From contig JAGLUH010000316.1 in NCBI GenBank assembly GCA_023134875.1, positions 1 to 9,404 of the forward strand: a DNA stretch of 9,404 nt, in the 5' to 3' direction. The notes below the pieces were generated by a model that saw only the letters and a list, made by a program, of their open reading frames with translations, did no database searches and had not been told where the DNA came from. The stretch comes from Candidatus Zixiibacteriota bacterium (lineage in GTDB: Bacteria; Zixibacteria; MSB-5A5; CAIYYT01). This document shows positions 1 to 9,358 of the stretch, one piece after another. The position numbers and the translations under genes are program-made. The first letter of the stretch is position 1; every line of letters starts with the position of its first letter.

Positions 1-457
1 CGTAGGTGCCGACATTCGGGTATTCGTAAGTCAGTTGGTCAGCCGCTAACGAATACCGGCATAACTCCGCGCCCGGACCGCCGCAGGAATCACCGGGGAC
101 GGCCAGGCCATAAACCACAATGTCGACCATGGCCGGCCAGATAAAGGAACCATCATCATAGAGCGTAAATGAGAAGTCGGTGATCTCGAAGGGATAAATC
201 GGTGCGGTACAGTGTACTGCCGGATTGAAATAAGTGATCACAATCATGCCGGCTTCAAAGCCACCAAAGTAGTTCGCGATTACGCCGGTGGTTTTCGTCA
301 TCGCGCAGGGCGCTCGCTCCGATGGCGCCTGCGCCGCTGGCGCACCCTCAACCGGAATTGCAGTCACCGTCTTGTTCGTACCGCTCGCTGTCGCCAGCGC
401 CCAGAAAAGAGCGACTATCAACAAGCCGAGCAATAGTAAAAGTGCTTTGTTTCTCAT
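1..457 (-). CDS. Secreted protein of unknown function, N-terminal part (cut by window edge)
   Basis: Reading the minus strand from ATG at 457 gives 152 codons open to the window edge, so the C-terminus is missing. The start is supported by a strong SD (AGGAGG at 465-470, 8 bases upstream). The N-terminus is a classic signal peptide: basic MRNK, a hydrophobic leucine-rich core at about residues 5-21, and an Ala-Thr-Ala signal peptidase I site at 22-24. A low-complexity Ala/Pro/Glu linker follows at about 35-50. The rest is rich in Tyr, Phe, Val and Thr in alternating patterns that suggest beta strands, with cysteines at 51, 83, 125 and 133 that could form disulfides outside the cytoplasm. From memory, the segment around YPFEITDFSFTLYDDG and the PGDSCGGPGAELCRY stretch resemble secreted beta-sandwich proteins of uncultivated FCB-type bacteria; I cannot name a family. 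It has no evident functional link to the divergent cysK. Confidence 0.85.
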   Translation of the reverse strand, partial: MRNKALLLLLGLLIVALFWALATASGTNKTVTAIPVEGAPAAQAPSERAPCAMTKTTGVIANYFGGFEAGMIVITYFNPAVHCTAPIYPFEITDFSFTLYDDGSFIWPAMVDIVVYGLAVPGDSCGGPGAELCRYSLAADQLTYEYPNVGTY

Positions 458-480
458 AGAAACACCTCCTCAAACGTTAA

Positions 481-508
481 AATATACTGATCCGTGGGAT
501 TATTTTAA
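481..508 (-). promoter_or_regulatory. Candidate sigma70-type promoter for the left-edge secreted protein gene
   Basis: On the minus strand a -35-like TTAAAA (503-508, 4 of 6 to consensus) is separated by 16 bases from a -10-like TATATT (481-486, 5 of 6). Transcription would begin near 474, giving a short leader that contains the AGGAGG ribosome-binding site at 465-470. The geometry is right but the -35 is weak. Confidence 0.35.
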
Positions 509-698
509 CTAATCTCATGTGTTCGGCTTCGCTGCCTCTGCTATTGTTGTAGTTCTGTTTTGGACAGGAACTTCTTCCCTGCTACAGAATACAAGTTACT
601 GTTTCCGCGATTGCCTGTCAATAGGAAAATGCATACTCTTTCAGTTATTATTTGCTGTGCTGCGATCCCAAACCCATAACCGCTATTAGGCCAATAAC

Positions 699-713
699 TT
701 TGATCTTATCAAA
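699..713. promoter_or_regulatory. 15-bp perfect inverted repeat upstream of cysK, candidate operator
   Basis: The sequence TTTGATCTTATCAAA has two 6-base arms that are perfect reverse complements around a 3-base centre. A near-copy lies at 827-841. The half-site TTGAT/ATCAA is the one used by FNR-type regulators, but FNR boxes have a 4-base centre and this one has 3, so I do not call it FNR. A dimeric transcription factor controlling cysK or the divergent gene is the inference. Confidence 0.4.
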
Positions 714-826
714 CTGAGACTGAGACGACCCTGCTTCTCTATACTCCTAACTAGAGATAATGCATTTTCGGGACTCTAATTTTTCTTCGGCAACAATAGC
801 CTGCAACCTTATACTTTCAGGATGGA

Positions 827-841
827 TTTGATAATGTCAAA
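827..841. promoter_or_regulatory. Second copy of the 15-bp inverted repeat upstream of cysK, candidate operator
   Basis: The sequence TTTGATAATGTCAAA has the same 6-3-6 architecture as the repeat at 699-713, with one mismatch between arms. Its centre is 128 bases from that of the first copy, and it ends 28 bases before the TTGACA at 870-875. Two like sites in one non-coding gap are harder to dismiss as chance than one. Confidence 0.4.
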
Positions 842-869
842 CCCGGCAGACTGTTGATGCAGATTTCCC

Positions 870-896
870 TTGACAGGCTGCCCGCCTTTGCAGAAT
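870..896 (+). promoter_or_regulatory. Candidate cysK promoter
   Basis: A consensus TTGACA at 870-875 is followed after 15 bases by CAGAAT at 891-896 (4 of 6 to TATAAT). The spacing is short for sigma70. Transcription would start near 903 and give a leader of about 29 bases carrying the ribosome-binding site at 920-925. It would lie inside any N-terminally extended reading of cysK, which supports the start at 932. Confidence 0.35.
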
Positions 897-931
897 TAGA
901 TCAGGAACCGGCAACTGTTAAGGAGAAAACG

Positions 932-1858
932 ATGAGAATAGCAGACGATATCACCGAACTGATCGGCAGGACGCCACTGGTTTACCTTGACCGTATCGCC
1001 GCCGGTCTGCCAGCCAGGGTTGCGGCCAAGCTGGAATCTTTCAATCCCTGTTCGTCGGTTAAAGACAGGATCGGTCTGGCGATGATCGCCGCCGCCGAAA
1101 GAGAGGGAAAGATCTCTGGGGACACCATCATTGTTGAACCAACATCGGGCAACACCGGTATCGCCCTTGCTTGTGTCTGTGCGGTACGGGGTTATCATCT
1201 GATTCTAATCATGCCGGAGACAATGTCGGTAGAACGTCGCCGCCTGCTTAAGGCGTTCGGGGCGGAGCTAGTCTTGACATCAGGAGCAGCGGGAATGACG
1301 GGTGCGGTAAAGAAGGCTGAGGAAATCGTTGCCGGTGGTGCTAACTACTTCATGCCGCAGCAATTCCAAAATGAAGCCAATCCGCAGGTTCACATGAAGA
1401 CCACTGCCGAGGAAATCTGGGAGGATACTGATGGTGAAATCGATATTCTCGTAGCCGGTATCGGCTCTGGCGGCACCATCACCGGCTGCGGTCGGGTGTT
1501 CAAGCAGCGCAAACCGGAACTGCAAGTGGTGGCAGTAGAACCTGCCGCTTCTCCCTTTCTCTCCCAGGGTAAGAAGGGCTTGCATCCGATTGAGGGAATC
1601 GGTGCCGGTTTCAAACCGGAAGTTCTCGATCTCGATTTGATCGACGAAATCATCACCGTCGAAAATGACAAAGCAATCGAGCTTACCCGTCGCGTCGTCC
1701 GCGAGGAGGGAATCCTGGTGGGAATCTCCTCCGGTGCCAATATCGCCGCAGCGCTTCAGGTAGCGGCTCGTTCGGAGAATACCGGCAGGTTAATTGTGAC
1801 TTTCGTGTGCGACACCGGCGAACGTTACTTATCCACGCCGACATACAGCGATATGTAA
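932..1858 (+). CDS. cysK: Cysteine synthase A (O-acetylserine sulfhydrylase)
   Basis: PLP-dependent cytoplasmic enzyme that makes L-cysteine from O-acetyl-L-serine and sulfide, the last step of assimilatory cysteine synthesis. The 308-residue product has the full family signature: PLP lysine in SSVKDR (Lys44), the substrate loop TSGNTG at 71-76, the [10 protein letters not shown] segment at 94-103, the phosphate-binding GSGGT at 178-182, the IEGIGAGF segment at 220-227 and GISSGAN at 264-270, ending with GERYLST near 296-302. These favour CysK over cystathionine beta-synthase, and the length matches the short CysK class. I chose ATG 932 because AAGGAG lies 6 bases upstream (920-925) and the conserved N-terminus begins there; an in-frame start at 854 would add 26 unconserved residues with no SD. 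It appears monocistronic, with cysE not visible. Two palindromes upstream may be its operator. Confidence 0.95.
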   Translation: MRIADDITELIGRTPLVYLDRIAAGLPARVAAKLESFNPCSSVKDRIGLAMIAAAEREGKISGDTIIVEPTSGNTGIALACVCAVRGYHLILIMPETMSVERRRLLKAFGAELVLTSGAAGMTGAVKKAEEIVAGGANYFMPQQFQNEANPQVHMKTTAEEIWEDTDGEIDILVAGIGSGGTITGCGRVFKQRKPELQVVAVEPAASPFLSQGKKGLHPIEGIGAGFKPEVLDLDLIDEIITVENDKAIELTRRVVREEGILVGISSGANIAAALQVAARSENTGRLIVTFVCDTGERYLSTPTYSDM

Positions 1859-1899
1859 CCGGAATGAAACGACCTGGTTCAGAATATGGTTCATTTCGG
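1859..1899 (+). other. Hairpin immediately after the cysK stop codon
   Basis: CCGGAATGAA (1859-1868) pairs with TTCATTTCGG (1890-1899) as a 10-bp stem with one G-U pair and a 21-base loop. No T-tract follows, so it is not a standard intrinsic terminator; a 3' stabilising or processing structure is possible. Part of the loop, TTCAGAAT at 1878-1885, can instead pair with ATTCTGAA at 1929-1936, so two exclusive folds exist. Confidence 0.4.
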
Positions 1900-2008
1900 G
1901 ATGATTGACTAAGCCAGCCCGCCGATTCATTCTGAAACGCCAGTAAGCTATTATCAACCGGCCTCTTACGCCACAGCAACAAAGGGAGGTCTCGGCACGA
2001 ACCTTGCG

Positions 2009-2160
2009 TATAATTAAGCGTGAAAGCGTAAAAGGGGTGGTAAAAAGGGAGTCGGCGACAAAGGGCGGCTGAAAGACAAGATCAAACTTCAAAGGGGACT
2101 GGCCTTAGTTGTTCATCCGTGTTAGAGCGAGATATTCGCTTCTAACACGGATACTTTTTT
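2009..2160 (+). ncRNA. Possible small RNA transcription unit ending at the 2115-2160 terminator
   Basis: A perfect TATAAT at 2009-2014 has no good -35 at the proper distance, though TG lies 2 bases before it, close to an extended -10. A transcript from about 2021 to the strong terminator at 2160 would be about 140 nt, purine-rich, with no open frame of note. It resembles no RNA family I know. The plainer reading is that this is a long 3' end of the cysK mRNA. This is an inference from a promoter-like element and a terminator only. Confidence 0.2.
2115..2160 (+). terminator. Strong intrinsic terminator
   Basis: ATCCGTGTTAGAGCGA (2115-2130) pairs with TCGCTTCTAACACGGAT (2136-2152) as a 16-bp stem with a single bulged T and a 5-base loop, followed by AC and six T at 2155-2160. 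The T-tract is on the plus strand only, so it ends rightward transcription, either of cysK about 300 bases past its stop codon or of a small RNA. Confidence 0.9.
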
Positions 2161-2184
2161 GTCTTCGTTCCTATTCCTCAAATT

Positions 2185-2247
2185 GCCGATGCTCAATCAC
2201 TGTTTTTCTTCCCTCGGTTAATGCTTCAGATCGAGCACGGCTTTTTT
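2185..2247 (+). terminator. Second intrinsic terminator in tandem, upstream of tgt
   Basis: GCCGATGCTC (2185-2194) pairs with GAGCACGGC (2233-2241) as a 9-bp stem with one bulged A. After an A-C mismatch the helix continues as ATC (2196-2198) with GAT (2229-2231), leaving a 30-base loop. Six T follow directly at 2242-2247. It acts on the plus strand and lies before the tgt promoter, so it would back up the first terminator. The large loop makes it less certain than the first. Confidence 0.6.
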
Positions 2248-2297
2248 GTTCATCCCCGAACTCACGACTCCTGCCGCGTCGCGTCATTACAAAGGGA

Positions 2298-2325
2298 TTG
2301 CCAAAGTCAGTCGAGTAGCTATATT
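2298..2325 (+). promoter_or_regulatory. tgt operon promoter, placing transcription at the start codon
   Basis: TTGCCA (2298-2303, 5 of 6 to consensus) is followed after 16 bases by TATATT (2320-2325, 5 of 6). Transcription should begin near 2332, only 1 to 3 bases before the ATG at 2334. This is the best promoter match in the window and predicts a leaderless or nearly leaderless tgt mRNA. Confidence 0.65.
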
Positions 2326-2333
2326 CTGCCGCC

Positions 2334-3467
2334 ATGTGCGAGTTTTTTAGTTTCCACCTCAGCGCCGAAAGCAACCGGGCGCGTGCCGGCAAGCTGCTTA
2401 CACCGCACGGTGAGATTCAAACGCCGGTATTCATGCCGGTAGGCACAGCGGCCTCGGTCAAGGCGGTTGATGCCGACGATCTCAAGACCTTGGGGTCACA
2501 GATAATTCTGGGCAATACCTACCATCTTTATCTGCGACCGGGAGCAGCAGTAATCAGGGAAGCGGGCGGCCTGGCGCGTTTTACCGGCTGGATGGGACCT
2601 ACCCTGACAGATTCGGGCGGTTTCCAGGTTTTCTCACTGAGAGATTTGCGACGGGTTGCCGAGGAAGGAGTTCATTTTCGTTCCAATATCGACGGTTCAC
2701 CGCACCTGTTTACACCGGAATCGACTATCGATATTGAACGTGACCTCGGCGCTGATATCATCATGCCGCTTGATGTCTGTGTCGAATATCCCACCACTCA
2801 CTTGGAGGCCGACCGGGGGGAACGTCTGACCTGTCGTTGGGCCGAGCGGGCTCGTTCCCACTGGGAGAATGATAAGCAGAAACAGGCTCTTTTCGGGATC
2901 ATCCAGGGGTCGGTATATCCTGATTTGCGTAGCCGCGCCGCCGAGTCGATCATGGCGCTCGATTTCCCCGGGCACGCAATCGGCGGCCTTTCCGTCGGTG
3001 AACCAAAAGCGGAAATGTGGCCGATTCTCGATCAGCTTGATACGTTGCTGCCACCGCAGAAACCGCGCTACCTGATGGGTGTGGGGACGCCGGCTGATAT
3101 TATCAGGGCGATCGGTTACGGTATCGACATGTTTGACTGTGTGATGCCGACTCGCAACGCCCGTAACGGCACGGTCTTTACCGTGGACGGGCGTATGATT
3201 ATCAAATCGGCACGTTACACCAGGGATTTTCGACCGCTGACGGAAGACTGCAACTGTCTTTGTTGCCAGAACTACAGCCGTTCCTACCTGCGACACCTGC
3301 TCAATGTCGGCGAAATTGCCGGACTAAGACTCTTGACAATACACAACCTACATTTTTATCTTACGACGGTAGCCGCGGCCAGGGAAGCAATCATCGCCGA
3401 CCGCTTCGCCGAGTTCAGTCGCGGCTTTCTTGAACGCTACGATGAAGGTGAATTTGACGTAGCCTAA
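2334..3467 (+). CDS. tgt: tRNA-guanine transglycosylase
   Basis: Cytoplasmic enzyme that swaps guanine-34 for the queuine precursor preQ1 in tRNAs with a GUN anticodon, a step of queuosine synthesis. The 377-residue product matches the usual bacterial length (about 375). Visible motifs: TPVFMPVGT at 30-38; general acid/base Asp93 in TDSGGFQVFSL; nucleophile Asp268 in FDCVMPTRNARNG; and a zinc site of Cys306, Cys308 and Cys311 (CNCLCC) with His337 26 residues on, as in the Zymomonas enzyme. ATG 2334 is the only sensible start, because an in-frame TAG lies at 2316-2318 with no start codon between. There is no SD, and the promoter abuts the ATG, so the mRNA is probably leaderless. It heads the set tgt-yajC-def-fmt-rng; yajC begins 16 bases downstream, the common tgt-yajC pairing. 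No other queuosine genes are visible. Confidence 0.97.
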   Translation: MCEFFSFHLSAESNRARAGKLLTPHGEIQTPVFMPVGTAASVKAVDADDLKTLGSQIILGNTYHLYLRPGAAVIREAGGLARFTGWMGPTLTDSGGFQVFSLRDLRRVAEEGVHFRSNIDGSPHLFTPESTIDIERDLGADIIMPLDVCVEYPTTHLEADRGERLTCRWAERARSHWENDKQKQALFGIIQGSVYPDLRSRAAESIMALDFPGHAIGGLSVGEPKAEMWPILDQLDTLLPPQKPRYLMGVGTPADIIRAIGYGIDMFDCVMPTRNARNGTVFTVDGRMIIKSARYTRDFRPLTEDCNCLCCQNYSRSYLRHLLNVGEIAGLRLLTIHNLHFYLTTVAAAREAIIADRFAEFSRGFLERYDEGEFDVA

Positions 3468-3483
3468 CATAGAGGAGATGTAA

Positions 3484-3798
3484 ATGCATTACCTTTTGGC
3501 AATGGCAGGCCAGTCCGGCGGTGAAGGTGGCGGTAGTAGTCTATTAGGGGCCATGCTTCCCTTCCTGCTGATACTGCTGGTACTCTACTTCCTGATGTTG
3601 CGGCCGCAGATGAAGAAACAGAAGCAGCACCAGAGTATGCTCAAGGAACTCAAGAAAGGCGACAGAATCGTGACCTCCGGCGGCATGTACGCCACCATCC
3701 TGAAGGTCAGCGATAATGACAACAAAGTTGTCCTGAAGGTGGCCGATGACATAAAAATGGAGTTCCTGAAGTCATCGATTGCTCAGAAGGTGTCATAG
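3484..3798 (+). CDS. yajC: Sec translocon accessory protein YajC
   Basis: Small inner-membrane protein that associates with SecDF and the SecYEG channel in protein export. The 104-residue product has a short Gly/Ser-rich periplasmic N-terminus (about 8-19), one transmembrane helix at about 20-38, then LRPQMKKQKQHQ (39-50), the conserved basic start of the cytoplasmic part, and a small beta-rich domain with KGDRIVTSGGMYATI at 58-72. This order is diagnostic of YajC. The ATG at 3484 has AGAGGAG at 3471-3477, 6 bases upstream. In many bacteria tgt-yajC is followed by secD and secF; here def follows after one base, so the Sec partners must lie elsewhere. Confidence 0.93.
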   Translation: MHYLLAMAGQSGGEGGGSSLLGAMLPFLLILLVLYFLMLRPQMKKQKQHQSMLKELKKGDRIVTSGGMYATILKVSDNDNKVVLKVADDIKMEFLKSSIAQKVS

Positions 3799-3799
3799 T

Positions 3800-4306
3800 T
3801 TGACCAGGCAGAGGATCGTCACCTACGACAGCCCGATCTTAAGAAAGCACTGCGAACCGGTTGCGGAAATCAACGACAAGGTCAAAGAGCTGGTCGCGTC
3901 GATGTTGGCAACACTTAAACGGGCGAAAGGACTAGGCTTATCCGCTCCCCAGGTGGGAGTCAACAGTCGAGTTTTCGTTCTCGATCTTTCCTCGGTCTCA
4001 CTCGATTTCGAGACGATGGCATTTATCAATCCGGAGATACTGGAGACTGAGGGCGAACAGACCGGAGAAGAGGGTTGTCTTTCTTTTCCCGGCCTCTTTC
4101 TCGAAATCCCACGCCCCGACCGGGTGGTGATTGAATTCACCGACCGGCAGGGGGAGAGAAAGGAGATTGTCGCCGAGGGTCTGACAGCCCGGGCAATCAT
4201 GCATGAAAACGATCATCTCAACGGCAAGCTGTTCATAGATTATCTAACTCCCGGAGATCGCGAGATGATCTCCGGAAAACTAAAGAAAATCAAAGCTGCA
4301 AGTTAA
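3800..4306 (+). CDS. def: Peptide deformylase
   Basis: Metal-dependent hydrolase that removes the formyl group from the N-terminal methionine of new proteins at the ribosome. All three family motifs are present: GLGLSAPQ (44-51; the usual Ala is Ser48), EGCLSFPG (91-98) with metal ligand Cys93, and HENDH (135-139) giving ligands His135 and His139 and catalytic Glu136. I chose TTG 3800, one base after the yajC stop, because it gives the normal N-terminus leading to IVTYDSPILRK and a 168-residue protein, and AGAAGG lies 9 bases upstream inside the yajC end. An alternative TTG at 3779 would overlap yajC and add 7 unconserved residues. It is next to fmt, which adds the formyl group on initiator tRNA that Def later removes from the peptide, a widespread pairing. 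Confidence 0.95.
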   Translation: MTRQRIVTYDSPILRKHCEPVAEINDKVKELVASMLATLKRAKGLGLSAPQVGVNSRVFVLDLSSVSLDFETMAFINPEILETEGEQTGEEGCLSFPGLFLEIPRPDRVVIEFTDRQGERKEIVAEGLTARAIMHENDHLNGKLFIDYLTPGDREMISGKLKKIKAAS

Positions 4307-4314
4307 TTATCAGG

Positions 4315-5253
4315 ATGCGGTTTTTATTTTTTGGTACACCCGGCTTTGCGCGAGTGGTTCTGGAGAGGCTTTTGGCTTCGCGCCATCAGGCGGCAGCAGT
4401 GGTTACGGCTCCCGACAAGCCCAGTGGCCGCGGTCGTCGACTGAAGATGTCAGAGGTAAAGGAATACGCTTTGGCAAATGGTCTGGAGGTATTGCAGCCG
4501 AAAAAATTGAAAGATGCAGGATTTCTGGAAGGAGTAAAGGAGATCGATGCGGATTTGTTCGCCGTCGTCGCTTTCCGAATCCTGCCGGAAAAGCTCTATT
4601 CTCTTCCCCGTTGGGGAGCAATCAATCTGCATGCCTCACTTTTGCCCCGTTTCCGCGGCGCCGCTCCCATCGAGCGCGCCCTGATGGCGGGCGCGACCAC
4701 TACCGGCGTAACCACCTTTCAGATCACCAAGAAGGTGGATACCGGTGATCTGCTACTGGCACGGGAAGTGCCGATCGGCGAAAACGAGACCTACGAGGAA
4801 CTCTGCCCCCGCCTGGCGGATATCGGCGCTGACCTGCTGGCCGAAACCCTGGACTGCCTCGAAGCAGGGACTCTTGTGGCGCAGCCACAGAACCCGGCAG
4901 ACGCCTCGCCCGCTCCCAAGATCACAACGGCGGACAGCCTGATTGACTGGGAACGTTCGGCGGAGACGATCATCAACCAGGTTCGCGGGCTGGCTGGCTC
5001 CGCCGACGCCTACACCTGGCTGGGCGGCAGGCGCCTTAAAGTCTATCGCGCCGTTCGCCGGCCCCAAGACAACGGTGTCGGCGCTCCCGGTGAGGTCGTG
5101 AGAGCTGAGCGCCGCGAAGGGCTGATTGTCGCTACCGGTAACGGCGCCGTGTCACTGCGGGAAGTCCGTCTGGAAGGCAAAAAGCGAATGATGATTGACG
5201 CTTTTCTCAATGGTGTCAAGGTCACCGCCGGTACCAAGCTGACCGCATCCTGA
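4315..5253 (+). CDS. fmt: Methionyl-tRNA formyltransferase
   Basis: Cytoplasmic enzyme that transfers a formyl group from 10-formyltetrahydrofolate to Met-tRNA(fMet), making the initiator tRNA for translation. The 312-residue protein has the family length. The N-terminal Rossmann-like domain begins MRFLFFGTPGFA and has the TAPDKPSGRGRRL loop at 31-43. The catalytic set is Asn104 and His106 in NLHASLLPRFRGAAPI and Asp142 in VDTGD, with the same spacing as E. coli Asn106, His108 and Asp144. The C-terminal OB-fold tRNA-binding domain runs from about 210, with IDWERSAETIINQVRGL at about 209-225. The gap to def is 8 bases. The only SD-like bases (CAGG) touch the ATG, so translation is probably coupled to def. 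The stop codon forms part of a 15-bp palindrome leading into rng. Confidence 0.96.
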   Translation: MRFLFFGTPGFARVVLERLLASRHQAAAVVTAPDKPSGRGRRLKMSEVKEYALANGLEVLQPKKLKDAGFLEGVKEIDADLFAVVAFRILPEKLYSLPRWGAINLHASLLPRFRGAAPIERALMAGATTTGVTTFQITKKVDTGDLLLAREVPIGENETYEELCPRLADIGADLLAETLDCLEAGTLVAQPQNPADASPAPKITTADSLIDWERSAETIINQVRGLAGSADAYTWLGGRRLKVYRAVRRPQDNGVGAPGEVVRAERREGLIVATGNGAVSLREVRLEGKKRMMIDAFLNGVKVTAGTKLTAS

Positions 5254-5265
5254 CTTTGAAAGTCA
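5251..5265 (+). promoter_or_regulatory. 15-bp palindrome between fmt and rng, abutting the rng ribosome-binding site
   Basis: TGACTTTGAAAGTCA is a perfect inverted repeat with 7-base arms around one central G. It begins at the fmt stop codon and its last base is the first base of the rng SD (AGGAG, 5265-5269). In RNA it can form a 6-bp stem with a 3-base loop that would sit directly against the SD. It could be a translational control or cleavage element for rng, or a chance sequence. Confidence 0.35.
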
Positions 5266-5278
5266 GGAGTTCTTTATC

Positions 5279-9016
<3,738 letters not shown>

Positions 9017-9028
9017 AAGGATTTGTAA

Positions 9029-9298
9029 TTGATCTCGAAAACAGTTAAAATCATTAATAAACTGGGGTTACATGCTCGACCCTCAGCCCGGGTGGTACAG
9101 GTTACCTCCCGCTTCAAATCGGAAATCATGTTGGAGAAAGATGGTGTCGAGGTTAATGGCAAGTCAATTATGGGCGTGTTGATGTTGGCGGCGGGCATAG
9201 GTTCTGAGGTCAAGGTCACCACCAACGGAGAAGACGAAGAGGAGGCCCTTGAGGTTGTAAGTGAACTGCTGGCCTCTAATTTTGAGATTGAGTGTTAG
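9029..9298 (+). CDS. ptsH: Phosphocarrier protein HPr
   Basis: Small cytoplasmic carrier of the phosphoenolpyruvate phosphotransferase system that takes phosphate from enzyme I on a histidine and passes it to enzymes II or regulators. The 89-residue product has the active site GLHARPSA with His15 and Arg17, and the regulatory site NGKSIMG with Ser46, both at the standard positions. Ser46 is the residue modified by HPr kinase/phosphorylase, so this copy keeps the target for that regulation; the kinase gene is not in view. The start is TTG at 9029 with AAGGA at 9017-9021, 7 bases upstream; no ATG is available and the family N-terminus begins here. It follows dprA by 12 bases and is followed by ptsI, the usual ptsH-ptsI order. 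Confidence 0.95.
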   Translation: MISKTVKIINKLGLHARPSARVVQVTSRFKSEIMLEKDGVEVNGKSIMGVLMLAAGIGSEVKVTTNGEDEEEALEVVSELLASNFEIEC

Positions 9299-9358
9299 TG
9301 GCACCGAACCGGGCAGCCAGACCTGACGCAACTTGAATTGGGGTAGGGTATTGATAGA

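Larger units (their letters stand above)
458..931. other. Divergent intergenic region between the secreted-protein gene and cysK
   Basis: This stretch has no convincing gene on either strand; short open frames in it lack ribosome-binding sites and protein-like composition. It is long for a simple divergent promoter region. It holds the leader and candidate promoter of the left gene (465-508), two related inverted repeats (699-713 and 827-841), a tandem direct repeat of GAGACT around 715-725, and a candidate cysK promoter near 870-896. The stretch 510-690 shows nothing I can interpret. Confidence 0.6.
1859..2333. other. Intergenic region between cysK and tgt
   Basis: No convincing protein-coding gene is present on either strand in this 475-base gap. 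It contains the post-cysK hairpin (1859-1899), a purine-rich run in which AAAGGG recurs at 1981, 2031, 2044, 2060 and 2091, a TATAAT at 2009-2014, two intrinsic terminators (2115-2160 and 2185-2247) and the tgt promoter (2298-2325). A 10-base direct repeat, TTGTTCATCC, occurs at 2109-2118 and 2246-2255. No known riboswitch or structural RNA was recognised. Confidence 0.6.

Noticed and set aside
212..512. Two overlapping plus-strand open frames in the left region
   Set aside because: They lie antisense to the secreted-protein gene, which has a strong SD and signal peptide, and their Arg/Ser-rich translations look like frame shadows.
699..713. FNR box
   Set aside because: The half-sites fit TTGAT/ATCAA, but the centre is 3 bases rather than the required 4, so it is listed only as an unassigned palindrome.
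752..784. Possible terminator: TAGAG/CTCTA stem followed by five T
   Set aside because: The stem is only 5 bp with a 17-base loop and no obvious transcript would end there, so chance is likely.
854..931. Extended N-terminus of cysK from an upstream in-frame start
   Set aside because: The extra 26 residues are not part of the family, there is no SD at 854, and a strong SD serves the ATG at 932. A candidate promoter also lies inside the extension.
1829..2092. Minus-strand open frame of 87 codons across the cysK end and the intergenic region
   Set aside because: It starts with TTG without an SD, overlaps the cysK 3' end in antisense and has a composition unlike a conserved protein. The region is better explained by RNA structure and terminators.
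2697..3296. Long minus-strand open frame (199 codons) inside tgt
   Set aside because: It is entirely antisense to a complete tgt with all catalytic motifs and has no recognisable protein features; long antisense frames are common opposite such coding sequence.
3779..3799. Upstream TTG start of def overlapping the yajC end
   Set aside because: The added residues are not seen in peptide deformylases, and the TTG at 3800 has a usable SD and gives the normal N-terminus and length.
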